Source: Pseudomonas morbosilactucae
GTDB taxonomy: Bacteria; Pseudomonadota; Gammaproteobacteria; Pseudomonadales; Pseudomonadaceae
DNA: 48,864 nucleotides
NCBI RefSeq assembly: GCF_023241715.1
Contig: NZ_JALQCW010000017.1
Location: 1 to 48,864, forward strand
Reading direction: 5' to 3'
Shown here: positions 18,728 through 28,996 of the stretch, in pieces
How the letters are laid out: every line of letters begins with the position of its first letter
Numbering within the stretch: position 1 is the first letter of the stretch
Program-made: the position numbers and the translations under genes
Notes under the pieces: generated by a model
What the model was told of the DNA's origin: nothing
The model's database searches: none
Seen by the model: only the letters and a program-made list of their open reading frames with translations

Positions 18728-19898
18728 CAGCTTGCCAGCTCCGCAAGCCACGGGCGATCCGCTCAACCGCTTCCTGGAGTCGCGGCAGGCTTTGGGTGTA
18801 GGCAAAGCGCACATGGTGCCCGGCTTGATGCCGGCCAAAGTCCAGGCCCGGCGTGAAGGCCAGGTGCTCGGTTTCCAGGAAATGCCGACAGAAGGCAAAA
18901 GCATCGCCGCCAAAGGCACTGATATCGGCATACAAGTAAAACGCGCCTTCAGGCTCCACGGCGATGCCGAACCCTAGCTCTCGCAGGGCCGGCAGCAGGA
19001 AATCACGACGACGACCGAATTCGGCCCGACGCTCTTCAAGAATACTCAGGGTGGCCGGCTCAAAGCAGGCCAAGGCCGCGTATTGGGCCATGCTCGGCGC
19101 GCTGATGTAGAGGTTCTGCGCCAACTTCTCCAGTTCACCCACCGCTTCCGGTGGCGCCACCAGCCAACCAAGGCGCCAACCGGTCATGCCGAAATATTTT
19201 GAGAAACTATTAAGGACAAAGGCACTGTCATCGACTTCCAGCACGCTGGCCGCATCGGTGCCGTAAGTCAGGCCGTGGTAGATCTCGTCCACCACCAAAT
19301 GACCGTTGCGCGCCTTGATGGCGGCGGACAAGCCGGCCAGCTCATCGCGGGTCTGGATGGTCCCGGTCGGGTTCGCGGGAGACGCTACCAAGGCACCCAC
19401 GCTGTCCTGGTCCCAATAGCGCGCGACCAAATCCGGGGTCAGTTGATAACGCACATCGGGGCCCACCGGCACCAGTTGTGCCGCCCCTTCCACCAGGCGC
19501 AGGAAGTGCCGATTGCAGGGGTAGCCCGGGTCCGCCAGCAGCCAGTGTTTGCCCGGGTCCACCAGCAGGCTGCTGGCCAGCAGCAGCGCACCGGAACCAC
19601 CCGGGGTGATCAGAATTCGCTCAGGGTCGATGTCCAGGCCGTAGCGTTGCTGATAGAAACCCGAGATCGCCGTGCGCAGTTCGGGAATCCCGCGGGCTGC
19701 GGTGTAACGGGTCTTGCCCGCCGTCAGCGCAGACTGGCCAGCCTGGATAATCGGCTCGGCGGTGGTGAAGTCTGGCTCGCCGATCTCCAGGTGGATAACG
19801 TCATGACCCGCCGCCTGCAATTCATTGGCGCGGGCCAGCAAGGCCATGACATGGAACGGTTCGATAGCGCGGCTGCGCGCACTGTAGGGCAGAGCCAT
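18642..19898 (-). CDS. PLP-dependent class I/II aminotransferase with a probable 3' frameshift
   Basis: Fold-type I aminotransferase of the aspartate-aminotransferase/DapC-like group; the substrate is not known. PLP-binding Lys lies in [15 protein letters not shown], and SPANPTGT and [10 protein letters not shown] supply cofactor contacts. The reading frame gives 418 residues, about 28 more than usual. One base restored near 18737-18762 would bring in a TGA at 18729-18727 that overlaps the sfsA ATG as TGATG and gives exactly 390 residues. The extra tail is therefore probably an artefact of a one-base deletion. The gene is conserved near dksA in other pseudomonads. Confidence 0.88.
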   Translation of the reverse strand: MALPYSARSRAIEPFHVMALLARANELQAAGHDVIHLEIGEPDFTTAEPIIQAGQSALTAGKTRYTAARGIPELRTAISGFYQQRYGLDIDPERILITPGGSGALLLASSLLVDPGKHWLLADPGYPCNRHFLRLVEGAAQLVPVGPDVRYQLTPDLVARYWDQDSVGALVASPANPTGTIQTRDELAGLSAAIKARNGHLVVDEIYHGLTYGTDAASVLEVDDSAFVLNSFSKYFGMTGWRLGWLVAPPEAVGELEKLAQNLYISAPSMAQYAALACFEPATLSILEERRAEFGRRRDFLLPALRELGFGIAVEPEGAFYLYADISAFGGDAFAFCRHFLETEHLAFTPGLDFGRHQAGHHVRFAYTQSLPRLQEAVERIARGLRSWQADAFPSSSRRRALVASLQAFPGGYRDRQR

Positions 19899-20234
19899 TA
19901 GCCTTCCTTACATTGAGGGAGCAAAACACCGATTCTACCCACCCCATGGAACTCCCGAGAACCAAAAGCAATCAGAGCCCTCGGTTTGCTGGAGCTGAGG
20001 AACCTCAACACTTGGATCAAGTTTGACTAAAATCAACGTTTGATCAGACCCATCAACTTATCGGATCGGCCTTTGCCCGTTTTCCCGGGCCACGGCAGGC
20101 GCAGGCTCGACAACCGGGAGTAGCGCGCTCGGATTTGATCTGGTAAGTTCGCCCGCTTGCAGCCGCAGGGCCGGCAAGTGTCGGAGATGGAGCAATCCTG
20201 CGCAATGGATTACAAGAGTAGAGGCGGTCCATTC

Positions 20235-20675
20235 ATGCCCACCCAAGCAAAGCAACAGAATCAATCGATCAGCGGTTTCGAACCTTATGTTGAAACGGCA
20301 GGCGAAGAGTACATGGGCAAACCCATGCGCGAGCACTTCACCAAGATCCTGAACAAGTGGAAACAGGACTTGATGCAGGAAGTCGACCGCACTGTTGACC
20401 ACATGAAAGACGAAGCAGCCAACTTTCCCGACCCGGCCGACCGTGCTAGCCAGGAAGAAGAGTTCAGCCTTGAGCTGCGTGCCCGCGACCGCGAGCGCAA
20501 GTTGATCAAGAAGATCGACAAGACCCTGCAATTGATCGAAGACGAAGAATACGGCTGGTGCGAATCCTGTGGCGTCGAGATCGGCATCCGCCGTCTGGAA
20601 GCCCGTCCTACCGCCGACATGTGCGTCGACTGCAAGACCTTGGCGGAAATCAAGGAAAAACAAGTCGGCAAGTAA
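20235..20675 (+). CDS. dksA: RNA polymerase-binding transcription factor DksA
   Basis: Secondary-channel regulator of 146 residues that works with ppGpp to repress rRNA promoters and activate amino-acid genes. The coiled-coil tip has the DPADRAS motif (D-x2-D-x-A pattern), and the C-terminal zinc finger has CESC and CVDC. I chose the ATG at 20235 (the family start MPTQAKQQ), although the frame opens at 20157. Nearby rRNA promoters at the left of the window are expected targets. The stretch 19899-20234 holds the promoter region; I cannot assign a clear start site in it. Confidence 0.96.
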   Translation: MPTQAKQQNQSISGFEPYVETAGEEYMGKPMREHFTKILNKWKQDLMQEVDRTVDHMKDEAANFPDPADRASQEEEFSLELRARDRERKLIKKIDKTLQLIEDEEYGWCESCGVEIGIRRLEARPTADMCVDCKTLAEIKEKQVGK

Positions 20676-20693
20676 TCGCCGCCTTGAACACAG

Positions 20694-20720
20694 AACGGAG
20701 CGTGAAAACGCTCCGTTTTT
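20694..20720 (+). terminator. Terminator after dksA
   Basis: An AACGGAGCG/CGCTCCGTT stem with loop TGAAAA, followed by a T run. It separates dksA from gluQRS, which starts at 20826 and so may have its own promoter. Confidence 0.9.
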
Positions 20721-20825
20721 GTTTCTGCCATCCTTGCCTTCCCCTGCTGGAGCAAGCTTGCCCGCCACGGCAATCCCCCCGACACGCTTGTCACGCCGGG
20801 GCCAGACCCCATAGCATCCGCCCCC

Positions 20826-21722
20826 ATGACAGCCTCCACATCCCCTTCATACATCGGGCGCTTCGCCCCCACGCCCAGCGGCCACTTGCATTTCGGCTCC
20901 CTGGTGGCGGCCCTTGCGTCCTACCTCGATGCCCGCGCCGTGGGCGGCCGCTGGCTGTTGCGCATGGAAGACCTCGACCCACCCCGTGAAGAACCCGGTG
21001 CCCAGTCGGCGATCCTCAATGCCCTGGAACGCTACGGTTTTGAGTGGGACGGCGAGATGGTCCGCCAAAGCGAACGCCACGACGCCTACGCCGAGGTGCT
21101 CAATCGCCTGTTCAACCACGGCCTGGCCTACGCGTGTACCTGTTCGCGCAAACAACTGGAGCCCTACCAGGGCATCTACCCAGGGCTGTGCCGTAACCTC
21201 GGGCACGCTCAGGACGGCGCGGCGATCCGCCTGCGGGTACCGGAACTCGATTACCACTTCCAGGACCGGGTACAGGGCGAGTACCGCCAACACCTGGGCC
21301 GGGAAGTCGGGGACTTCGTGATTCGCCGTCGCGATGGTCTCTATGCTTATCAATTGGCGGTGGTGCTGGATGACGCCTGGCAAGGTGTTACCGATATCGT
21401 GCGCGGGGCCGACCTGCTCGATTCCACGCCCCGCCAGCTGTACCTGCAAGAGCTGCTGGGGTTGCCGCAACCGCGCTACCTGCACCTGCCGCTGATTACC
21501 CAGCCGGATGGCAACAAACTGGGCAAGTCCTACCGCTCGCCGCCGCTGGCGCAAGACCAAGCCACCCCACTGTTACTCAGGGCCCTGCGCGCCCTTGGGC
21601 AAAACCCGGGGCCCGAACTGGAGGGCGCCAGCCCCCGGGAAGTCCTCGGTTGGGGCATCGCCCATTGGGCCCCCACGCAGATTCCACGCACACTGAGCAT
21701 CCCCGAAGCGCAAATACGCTGA
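20826..21722 (+). CDS. gluQ: Glutamyl-Q tRNA(Asp) synthetase
   Basis: Enzyme of 298 residues that resembles the catalytic domain of glutamyl-tRNA synthetase without an anticodon-binding domain. It attaches glutamate to queuosine in tRNA(Asp). The class I signature is visible as PTPSGHLHFGS (about 16-26), and a KLGKS-type loop lies in GNKLGKSYRSP. Zinc-binding Cys residues lie near ACTCSRKQ. The dksA-gluQ arrangement is conserved in gamma-proteobacteria. Confidence 0.95.
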   Translation: MTASTSPSYIGRFAPTPSGHLHFGSLVAALASYLDARAVGGRWLLRMEDLDPPREEPGAQSAILNALERYGFEWDGEMVRQSERHDAYAEVLNRLFNHGLAYACTCSRKQLEPYQGIYPGLCRNLGHAQDGAAIRLRVPELDYHFQDRVQGEYRQHLGREVGDFVIRRRDGLYAYQLAVVLDDAWQGVTDIVRGADLLDSTPRQLYLQELLGLPQPRYLHLPLITQPDGNKLGKSYRSPPLAQDQATPLLLRALRALGQNPGPELEGASPREVLGWGIAHWAPTQIPRTLSIPEAQIR

Positions 21723-21799
21723 CGCCCCTTGCAGCTTGGCGCCCATCCGTTACCATCGCCGCACGTTTTCGGGCACGCACACAATAAAGAGAGGCCGAG

Positions 21800-21976
21800 A
21801 TGTACATCTATCGCTTGGTCCTGCTCCTGGTAGTGGGGATCTATCTGTTCTCCCCCGCCATCATGGATTGGTGGATCGATGCTACAGGCGCCTGGTATCG
21901 CCCGTATCTGCTCTGGCTGATTCTGATCGTCGTGACCTTTATCCTGCAGAGCCAAAAAGATGCCGATGAGCTTTAG
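21800..21976 (+). CDS. cbrX: CbrX, small membrane protein upstream of cbrA
   Basis: Protein of 58 residues with two hydrophobic segments (about 5-20 and 37-50) and a short charged end. GAGAGG lies just upstream of the ATG. The stop at 21974-21976 lies 14 bases inside cbrA, so translation of the two genes is coupled. The position and length match cbrX, described upstream of cbrA in P. putida and P. aeruginosa. Its role is not well defined. Confidence 0.88.
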   Translation: MYIYRLVLLLVVGIYLFSPAIMDWWIDATGAWYRPYLLWLILIVVTFILQSQKDADEL

Positions 21977-24914
21977 CCTGACCCAGATGATCCTGATCAG
22001 CGCCGCCTACCTGCTGGTGCTGTTCGGGGTGGCCTGGATCAGCGAACGCGGCATGATCCCGCGCTCGATCATTCGCCACCCGCTGACCTACACCCTGTCG
22101 CTGGGGGTCTACGCCAGCGCCTGGGCGTTCTATGGCACGGTCGGGCTGGCCTATCAGTACGGCTACGGTTTCCTCTCCAGCTACCTCGGGGTCTCCGGGG
22201 CCTTTCTGCTGGCGCCAGTGCTGCTCTACCCGATCCTCAAGATCACCCGCACCTACCAGCTGTCTTCCCTGGCCGACCTGTTCGCCTTCCGCTTTCGCAG
22301 CACTTGGGCCGGTGCCCTGACCACTATCTTCATGTTGGTGGGGGTCTTGCCGTTGTTGGCCTTGCAGATCCAGGCGGTGGCCGACTCCATCAGCATCCTG
22401 ACCCATGAACCGGTGCAGCACCGGGTGGCCTTGAGCTTTTGCGCGCTGATCACCCTGTTCACTATCTTCTTCGGCTCACGGCATATCGCCACCCGGGAAA
22501 AGCACGAAGGCCTGGTCTTCGCCATTGCCTTCGAATCGGTGATCAAGCTGATCGCCATCGGCGGTGTCGGCCTCTATGCCTTGTATGGCGTCTTCGACGG
22601 CCCGCAACAGCTGGAACTGTGGCTGCTGCAAAACCAGACGGCCCTCGCCGCCCTGCACACGCCGTTGCAGGAAGGTCCGTGGCGCACCCTGCTGCTGGTG
22701 TTCTTCGCCTCGGCGATCGTGATGCCGCACATGTATCACATGACCTTCACCGAAAACCTCAACCCCCGCGCCCTGGTCAGCGCCAGTTGGGGGCTGCCGT
22801 TGTTCCTGCTGCTGATGAGCCTGGCGGTGCCGCTGATTCTCTGGGCCGGGCTGAAGCTGGGCGCCACCACCAACCCCGAATACTTCACCCTCGGCATCGG
22901 CATTGCCGCCAACAGCAAGGCCCTGGCGTTGCTGGCCTATGTCGGCGGCCTGTCGGCGGCCAGCGGCTTGATCATCGTCACCACCCTGGCCTTGTCGGGC
23001 ATGGCCCTCAACCACCTGGTGCTGCCGCTGTACCAGCCGCCGGCAGAGGGCAACATCTATCGCTGGCTGAAGTGGACCCGCCGCGCGCTGATCGTCGCCA
23101 TCATCATGGCCGGCTATGGCTTTTACCTGTTGCTGGGGGCCGAGCAGGACCTGGCCAACCTGGGCATCGTCGCCTTCGTCGCCACCCTGCAATTCCTTCC
23201 AGGCGTGCTTTCGGTGCTCTACTGGCCGACCGCCAACCGCCGGGGTTTTATCGCCGGCTTGCTGGCGGGGGTGCTGGTCTGGCTGGTGACCATGCTGCTG
23301 CCGCTGATCGGTAACCTGCAGGGCTTCTATATCCCCCTGCTGAACATGATCTACGTGCTCGACGACACCAGTTGGCACATGGCGGCCATCGCCTCGCTAG
23401 CCGCCAACGTGCTGATGTTCACCCTGATCTCACTGTTCACCAACGCCAGTGCCGAGGAAGCCAGTGCTGCCGAAGCCTGCGCGGTGGACAACGTGCGCAG
23501 GCCACAACGCCGGGAACTGCATGCGGCGTCACCTCAAGAGTTCGCCACCCAGTTGGCCAAGCCCCTGGGTGCCAAGGCTGCGCAAAAAGAAGTCGAGCAA
23601 GCGCTGCGCGACCTGTACCTGCCCTTCGATGAACGCCGGCCTTATGCCTTGCGCCGCCTGCGTGACCGCATCGAGGCCAATCTCTCGGGGCTGATGGGCC
23701 CAAGCGTCGCCCAGGACATGGTGGAAACCTTCCTGCCTTATAAGGCAGGCGGCGAAAACTACGTCACCGAGGACATCCACTTCATCGAAAGCCGGCTGGA
23801 GGACTACCACTCGCGCCTCACCGGCCTGGCCGCAGAACTCGACGCCCTGCGCCGCTACCACCGGCAAACCCTGCAGGAACTGCCCATGGGCGTCTGTTCC
23901 CTGGCCAAGGACCAGGAAATCCTCATGTGGAACAAAGCCATGGAGGAGCTGACCGGGATCCCGGCCCAGCACGTGGTCGGCTCGCGCCTGATCACCATCG
24001 CCAACCCCTGGAAAGAACTGTTGCAAGGTTTTATCAACCTGCCCGATGAACACTTGCACAAGCAGCACTTGGCCCTCGACGGCCAGACCCGCTGGCTGAA
24101 CCTGCACAAAGCTGCGATCGACGAGCCCCTGGCACCGGGTAACAGCGGCCTGGTACTGCTGGTGGAAGACCTCACCGAAACCCAAATGCTCGAAGACAAA
24201 CTGGTGCACTCTGAACGCCTGGCGAGCATTGGCCGCCTAGCCGCCGGGGTGGCCCACGAAATCGGCAACCCGGTGACCGGCATTGCCTGCCTGGCGCAAA
24301 ACCTGCGGGAAGAACGCGAGGACGACGGCGAACTCACCGAAATCAGCGGGCAGATCCTCGAGCAGACCAAGCGCATATCCCGCATCGTTCAGTCGCTGAT
24401 GAGCTTCGCCCATGCCGGCAGCCATCAACACAATGACGAAGCGGTGTGCCTGGCCGAGGTCGCCCAAGATGCCATTGGTCTGCTGGCCCTGAACCGGCGC
24501 AATTTTGAAGTGCAGTTTTTCAACCTGTGCGATCCCGACCACTGGGTCGATGGTGATCCGCAACGGCTCGCCCAGGTGCTGATCAACTTGTTGTCCAACG
24601 CTCGCGACGCCTCACCGGCGGGCAGCGCGGTACGGGTCAAGAGCGAGGCTTTCGAACACACGGTCGACCTGATTGTGGAGGACGAAGGCAGTGGCATTCC
24701 GAAGAACATCATGGACCGATTGTTCGAACCCTTCTTCACCACCAAGGACCCTGGCGAAGGCACCGGACTGGGCCTTGCACTGGTCTATTCCATCGTTGAA
24801 GAGCATTATGGACAAATCACCATCGACAGCCCGGCTGATCCACACAGCCAACGCGGCACCCGTATTCGGGTGACCTTACCGCGTCATGTCGAAGCGACGT
24901 CCGCTGTGAACTGA
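21960..24914 (+). CDS. cbrA: Sensor histidine kinase CbrA with a sodium/solute symporter-type N-terminus
   Basis: Sensor of the CbrAB system that governs carbon/nitrogen balance and, through CrcZ, catabolite repression. The N-terminal half (about 1-500) is an SSSF-type transporter domain with about 13 membrane helices. A linker (STAC-like, about 500-570) and PAS domain (about 630-740) follow. The HisKA box AHEIGNP has His766, and the HATPase has an N-box (LLSNARDAS) and DEGSGIP. The start at 21960 overlaps cbrX; an alternative ATG is at 21966. The transporter domain has been linked to histidine uptake in Pseudomonas. The response regulator follows after 22 bases. Confidence 0.96.
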   Translation: MPMSFSLTQMILISAAYLLVLFGVAWISERGMIPRSIIRHPLTYTLSLGVYASAWAFYGTVGLAYQYGYGFLSSYLGVSGAFLLAPVLLYPILKITRTYQLSSLADLFAFRFRSTWAGALTTIFMLVGVLPLLALQIQAVADSISILTHEPVQHRVALSFCALITLFTIFFGSRHIATREKHEGLVFAIAFESVIKLIAIGGVGLYALYGVFDGPQQLELWLLQNQTALAALHTPLQEGPWRTLLLVFFASAIVMPHMYHMTFTENLNPRALVSASWGLPLFLLLMSLAVPLILWAGLKLGATTNPEYFTLGIGIAANSKALALLAYVGGLSAASGLIIVTTLALSGMALNHLVLPLYQPPAEGNIYRWLKWTRRALIVAIIMAGYGFYLLLGAEQDLANLGIVAFVATLQFLPGVLSVLYWPTANRRGFIAGLLAGVLVWLVTMLLPLIGNLQGFYIPLLNMIYVLDDTSWHMAAIASLAANVLMFTLISLFTNASAEEASAAEACAVDNVRRPQRRELHAASPQEFATQLAKPLGAKAAQKEVEQALRDLYLPFDERRPYALRRLRDRIEANLSGLMGPSVAQDMVETFLPYKAGGENYVTEDIHFIESRLEDYHSRLTGLAAELDALRRYHRQTLQELPMGVCSLAKDQEILMWNKAMEELTGIPAQHVVGSRLITIANPWKELLQGFINLPDEHLHKQHLALDGQTRWLNLHKAAIDEPLAPGNSGLVLLVEDLTETQMLEDKLVHSERLASIGRLAAGVAHEIGNPVTGIACLAQNLREEREDDGELTEISGQILEQTKRISRIVQSLMSFAHAGSHQHNDEAVCLAEVAQDAIGLLALNRRNFEVQFFNLCDPDHWVDGDPQRLAQVLINLLSNARDASPAGSAVRVKSEAFEHTVDLIVEDEGSGIPKNIMDRLFEPFFTTKDPGEGTGLGLALVYSIVEEHYGQITIDSPADPHSQRGTRIRVTLPRHVEATSAVN

Positions 24915-24936
24915 GACCGTCGAGAGAATTGAATCA

Positions 24937-26364
24937 ATGCCGCATATTCTGATCGTCGAAGACGAAACCATCATCCGCTCTGCCTTGCGTCGCCTGCTGG
25001 AGCGTAACCAGTATCAAGTGAGCGAAGCCGGCTCGGTGCAGGAAGCACAGGAGCGCTTCAGCATCCCCACCTTCGACCTGATTGTCAGTGACCTGCGTCT
25101 TCCCGGTGCCCCCGGCACCGAGCTGATCAAACTCGGCGAAGGCACGCCGGTGCTGATCATGACCAGCTATGCCAGCCTGCGCTCGGCCGTGGACTCGATG
25201 AAAATGGGCGCGGTGGATTACATCGCCAAGCCGTTCGACCACGACGAGATGCTCCAGGCCGTAGCGCGCATCCTGCGTGACCGGCAAAGCGCCGAGAGCA
25301 ATCCGGCCGAACGCCCGGCAGGCAAGGCCGCCAACACCGCCGACAAGGCCGGTGCCAACAACAGCAACGGCGAGATCGGCATCATCGGCTCCTGCCCACC
25401 GATGCAGGACCTGTACAGCAAGATCCGAAAAGTGGCGCCCACCGACTCCAATGTGCTGATCCAGGGCGAGTCGGGCACCGGGAAGGAACTGGTGGCTCGC
25501 GCCCTGCACAACCTGTCCAAACGCGCCAAGGCACCGATGATTTCGGTGAACTGCGCGGCCATTCCGGAAACCCTGATCGAGTCCGAACTGTTCGGCCATG
25601 AAAAAGGCGCGTTTACCGGTGCCAGTGCCGGCCGCGCCGGCTTGGTCGAAGCGGCGGACGGCGGCACCCTGTTCCTCGATGAAATCGGCGAACTGCCCCT
25701 GGAAGCCCAGGCCCGCCTGCTGCGGGTGCTGCAGGAAGGCGAAATTCGTCGGGTGGGCTCGGTGCAGTCGCAGAAAGTCGACGTGCGCCTGATTGCGGCA
25801 ACTCACCGGGACTTGAAGAGCCTGTCGAAGATCGGCCAGTTCCGCGAAGACCTTTTTTACCGGCTGCATGTGATCGCCTTGAAACTGCCAGCCCTGCGTG
25901 AGCGCGGCGCCGACGTCAACGAGATCGCCAATGCCTTCCTTGCACGCCAAAGTGCTCGCGTAGGCCGTACCGACCTGAAATTTGCGGCCGATGCCGAACA
26001 GGCGATCCGCCACTACTCCTGGCCCGGTAACGTGCGCGAACTGGAGAACGCGGTGGAGCGTGCGGTCATCCTGTGCGAAAGCCCGGAAATCTCCGCCGAC
26101 TTGCTGGGCATCGACATCGAGCTGAGCGATCTGGAGGACGAGGAGTTCATCGGCCTGGCACCGCAAGCCGGTAACACCAGCCACGAACCCACCGAAGACC
26201 TGTCCCTGGAAGACTACTTCCAGCACTTCGTCCTTGAGCATCAGGACCACATGACCGAGACCGAGCTGGCGCGCAAACTAGGCGTCAGCCGCAAGTGCCT
26301 GTGGGAACGACGTCAGCGCCTGGGCATTCCACGGCGCAAGACCGGGGTGGCCAGCGAAAGCTGA
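24937..26364 (+). CDS. cbrB: Sigma-54-dependent response regulator CbrB
   Basis: NtrC-family activator of 475 residues. The receiver domain has a phospho-acceptor Asp52 (VSDLRLPG). The AAA+ domain has Walker A GESGTGKE (177-184) and GAFTGA (224-229), which contacts sigma-54. The Fis-type helix-turn-helix is at the C-terminus (about 440-466, [17 protein letters not shown]). Its best-known target is crcZ, which lies directly downstream with CbrB-type sites and a -24/-12 promoter. A strong terminator follows. Confidence 0.97.
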   Translation: MPHILIVEDETIIRSALRRLLERNQYQVSEAGSVQEAQERFSIPTFDLIVSDLRLPGAPGTELIKLGEGTPVLIMTSYASLRSAVDSMKMGAVDYIAKPFDHDEMLQAVARILRDRQSAESNPAERPAGKAANTADKAGANNSNGEIGIIGSCPPMQDLYSKIRKVAPTDSNVLIQGESGTGKELVARALHNLSKRAKAPMISVNCAAIPETLIESELFGHEKGAFTGASAGRAGLVEAADGGTLFLDEIGELPLEAQARLLRVLQEGEIRRVGSVQSQKVDVRLIAATHRDLKSLSKIGQFREDLFYRLHVIALKLPALRERGADVNEIANAFLARQSARVGRTDLKFAADAEQAIRHYSWPGNVRELENAVERAVILCESPEISADLLGIDIELSDLEDEEFIGLAPQAGNTSHEPTEDLSLEDYFQHFVLEHQDHMTETELARKLGVSRKCLWERRQRLGIPRRKTGVASES

Positions 26365-26381
26365 ATGGGGGCTGTCCGGAG

Positions 26382-26459
26382 TGTGGGTAACACTCGATTT
26401 TTTGCAAAAAACTGTTACCCACAACATTCCACGTAACAAAAGCCGGGGCTAAAGGTAAC
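26382..26459 (+). promoter_or_regulatory. CbrB upstream activating sites for crcZ
   Basis: An exact 11-bp inverted repeat, TGTGGGTAACA (26382-26392) and TGTTACCCACA (26413-26423), is followed by further GTAAC half-sites at 26433 and 26455. GTAACA/TGTTAC elements are what I know of CbrB binding upstream of crcZ. They lie about 115-180 bases upstream of the crcZ start, the usual distance for an enhancer. The last half-site lies in the loop of the cbrB terminator. Confidence 0.7.
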
Positions 26460-26477
26460 GAAGCCCCGGTTTTTTTT
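26443..26477 (+). terminator. cbrB terminator
   Basis: Stem CCGGGGCT (26443-26450) pairs with AGCCCCGG (26462-26469), followed by eight Ts. The loop holds a GTAAC half-site. Confidence 0.92.
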
Positions 26478-26536
26478 GCCCTGCAAAACACCCCCTCTTA
26501 GCCCTAACCCCTTGTTTTACTGGGCTTTGAAAAAGT

Positions 26537-26552
26537 TGGCACGGCATCTGCT
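26537..26552 (+). promoter_or_regulatory. Sigma-54 promoter of crcZ
   Basis: TGGCAC (26537-26542), 5-base spacer, CTGCT (26548-26552): the GG and GC pairs are correctly placed for -24/-12. The start would be near 26563, where the A-rich 5' end of CrcZ begins. Confidence 0.88.
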
Positions 26553-26562
26553 ATATGCTTAG

Positions 26563-26932
26563 TACAAAAACAATAACAAGCAATGCACAAGACAATAAAA
26601 ATAAGACGAATCGACTCACGCACAATAAAAACAACACGGCGGAGGCGCAGCTAACTGATTCTTTTGGAGAGGCGTTGTACTTGGGGCTAGCCCCACAACC
26701 AGGCCGAGAACAACAAAAACTGTCCTAAGACAGAGCCTGAACTGGTTGGATCGATAGATCATTGCAACACAGCGATCAAAGCAATCCGTTTGCTCTTGGC
26801 TCCCGATTGGGAGGGTCACTTCGGGTTAACCGGGTGACAAGGGCGTTTAACAAAAACAAGAAGCCCGAAACCAATAATAAAAATAGAGCACGCAACTACT
26901 TCTGGGGGAGCTTCGGCTCCCCTTGTAGTTTC
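26563..26932 (+). ncRNA. crcZ: CrcZ, Hfq/Crc-sequestering small RNA
   Basis: RNA of about 370 bases between cbrB and pcnB, the conserved location. Six A-rich motifs of the AANAANAA kind are visible: 26564-26580, 26591-26605, 26621-26637, 26708-26720, 26849-26862 and 26871-26886. They bind Hfq/Crc and so relieve repression of catabolic mRNAs. It ends in a hairpin, GGGGAGC (26905-26911) with GCTCCCC (26916-26922), inside an ACTAC/GTAGT stem and followed by Ts. Transcription depends on sigma-54 and CbrB. Confidence 0.93.
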
Positions 26933-27033
26933 CGTCATTCACGCAACTCCCCCCCATAAGCTCTGAACGCCAGGTAACACGGCCCTTTCAGACGCCCCGC
27001 ACAACTCGCCGCAGCTTCCTACACCATCCTCTG

Positions 27034-27048
27034 ACTAAATGCTAGAAT
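27034..27048 (+). promoter_or_regulatory. Possible pcnB promoter
   Basis: TAGAAT at 27043-27048 preceded by TGC gives an extended -10 (TGCTAGAAT); no good -35 is visible. The stretch 26933-27109 has no gene. Confidence 0.45.
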
Positions 27049-27109
27049 CCCCGCCCATCATGCGGTCATTCTTCGTTTTGGCCGAACATTCCTTCAAACA
27101 GTGCATCCC

Positions 27110-28513
27110 ATGCTGAAGAAGTTGTTCCAGTCATTCCGTTCTCCCTTGCGTCGTACGCAACACCCACGCAGCACGCCTGAAGTGCTTAATAGCAGCCAAC
27201 ATTCGCTGCAGCGCGCCCAGTTCAGCCGTTATGCGGTGAATATCGTCGAGCGCCTGCAGAACGCCGGCTACCAGGCCTACCTGGTCGGCGGTTGCGTGCG
27301 CGACATGCTGCTCAATATCACCCCCAAGGATTTCGACGTCGCCACCAGCGCCACGCCGGAGCAAGTGCGGGCCGAGTTTCGTAACGCGCGCATCATCGGT
27401 CGTCGTTTCAAACTGGTGCACATCCACTTTGGTCGAGAAATCATCGAAGTCGCGACCTTCCGCGCCAATCACCCGCAGAACGAAGACGAGGAGGACAGCA
27501 ACCAGTCCTCGCGCAACGAGAGCGGGCGCATTCTGCGGGACAATGTCTACGGCACCCTCGAAGAGGACGCCCAGCGCCGCGACTTCACCATCAACGCCCT
27601 CTATTACGACCCGGTCAGCGAGCGCATTCTCGACTACGCCAACGGCGTGCACGACATCCGCAATCATCTGGTGCGCCTGATTGGCGACCCACGTCAGCGT
27701 TACCAGGAAGACCCGGTGCGTATGCTGCGGGCCGTGCGTTTCGCCGCCAAGCTGGATTTCGGCATCGAGAAACACACCGCCACGCCGATTCGTGAACTGG
27801 CGCCCATGCTGCGGGAAATTCCTTCGGCGCGCCTGTTCGAAGAAGTTCTCAAGCTGTTCCTTTCGGGGCATGCCGCCGACACCTTCGAAATGCTGGTGGA
27901 CCTGCAACTGTTCGATCCGCTGTTCCCGGCCAGTGCCGAGGCGCTGGAGCACAACCCGACGTACACCCACACCCTGATCAGCGAAGCCCTGGCCAACACC
28001 GACCTGCGCATCAAGCAGAACAAACCGGTAACACCGGCCTTCCTGTTCGCGGCCCTGCTCTGGCCCGCCCTGCCGACTCGCGTACTGCGCCTGCAGGAAC
28101 GCGGCATGCCGCCGATCCCGGCCATGCAGGAAGCGGCTCACGAACTGATCGCCGAGCAATGCCAACGCATCGCCATCCCCAAGCGTTTTACCATGCCGAT
28201 CCGCGAGATCTGGGACATGCAGGAGCGCCTGCCGCGGCGCAGCGGCAAACGGGCCGACCAGTTGCTGGACAACCCGCGTTTCCGCGCTGGCTACGACTTC
28301 CTGCTGCTGCGCGAAAGCGCCGGCGAGCAGACCGACGGCCTGGGTGAATGGTGGACCGACTACCAGGACGCCAACGAAGCCGGGCGCCGGGACATGATCC
28401 GCGACCTCAGCGGCAAGGACGAAGGCGCCAGCGGCGCACCGCGTAAGCGTCGCCGCAGCAGTGGCAGCAAACGCAAACGTGCCGCCGGCACCCCGGGTGC
28501 ATCAGGCGAATAA
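27110..28513 (+). CDS. pcnB: Poly(A) polymerase PcnB
   Basis: Polymerase of 467 residues that adds 3' poly(A) tails and promotes RNA decay. The nucleotidyltransferase core has GGCVRDMLLNITPKDFDVATSA (about 60-81), where the DxD metal ligands lie. An RNA-binding region with RLIGDPRQRYQEDPVRMLRAVRFAAKL follows (about 188-214), and the C-terminus is basic (RKRRRSSGSKRKR). I chose the ATG at 27110; the frame also has a GTG at 27101. It is followed directly by folK. Confidence 0.94.
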   Translation: MLKKLFQSFRSPLRRTQHPRSTPEVLNSSQHSLQRAQFSRYAVNIVERLQNAGYQAYLVGGCVRDMLLNITPKDFDVATSATPEQVRAEFRNARIIGRRFKLVHIHFGREIIEVATFRANHPQNEDEEDSNQSSRNESGRILRDNVYGTLEEDAQRRDFTINALYYDPVSERILDYANGVHDIRNHLVRLIGDPRQRYQEDPVRMLRAVRFAAKLDFGIEKHTATPIRELAPMLREIPSARLFEEVLKLFLSGHAADTFEMLVDLQLFDPLFPASAEALEHNPTYTHTLISEALANTDLRIKQNKPVTPAFLFAALLWPALPTRVLRLQERGMPPIPAMQEAAHELIAEQCQRIAIPKRFTMPIREIWDMQERLPRRSGKRADQLLDNPRFRAGYDFLLLRESAGEQTDGLGEWWTDYQDANEAGRRDMIRDLSGKDEGASGAPRKRRRSSGSKRKRAAGTPGASGE

Positions 28514-28516
28514 GTG

Positions 28517-28996
28517 ATGGAACGCATCTACATCGGCATGGGCAGCAACCTGGCGGCCCCGGAAGCACAACTGCGCAGCGCGATCGACGCGCTGGCGCAG
28601 TTGCCGCAAAGCCGATTGGTCGGGACCTCAGCCTTTTATCAAAGCGACTCCCTGCTGCCCGGCCAGCCGCGCTACACCAATGCGGTGGCGGTCCTGGACA
28701 GCGACCTCGCGCCCCTGGCACTGCTCGATGCGCTGCAAGCCATCGAAAACGATCAAGGCCGCGAGCGCCTTGAACGCTGGGGACCGCGAACCCTCGACCT
28801 GGACATCTTGCTGTTTGGCGATCGTCTGATCGACGAACCCCGCCTCAAGGTCCCCCACTACCATATGCAGGCGCGCGCCTTCGTCCTCTATCCCCTGGCG
28901 GAGCTGGCCCCGGAAAACCTGCAACTGGCCGATGGCCGCCACCTCAAGGATTTGCTTGCTGCCTGCCCATTTGTCGGCCTGGAACGCCTCGCCTGA
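28517..28996 (+). CDS. folK: 2-amino-4-hydroxy-6-hydroxymethyldihydropteridine pyrophosphokinase
   Basis: HPPK of 159 residues, which pyrophosphorylates the pterin precursor of folate using ATP. Family features are visible: MGSNLAAPEAQL (residues 8-19) and RWGPRTLDLDILLFGD (about 89-104) with the catalytic Asp pair. The ATG at 28517 is 3 bases after the pcnB stop (a GTG at 28514 is the alternative), so it is coupled with pcnB. Confidence 0.95.
   Translation: MERIYIGMGSNLAAPEAQLRSAIDALAQLPQSRLVGTSAFYQSDSLLPGQPRYTNAVAVLDSDLAPLALLDALQAIENDQGRERLERWGPRTLDLDILLFGDRLIDEPRLKVPHYHMQARAFVLYPLAELAPENLQLADGRHLKDLLAACPFVGLERLA

Noticed and set aside
24934..26250. Open frame of 438 codons opposite cbrB
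   Set aside because: Antisense to an intact NtrC-family gene; a codon-bias artefact.
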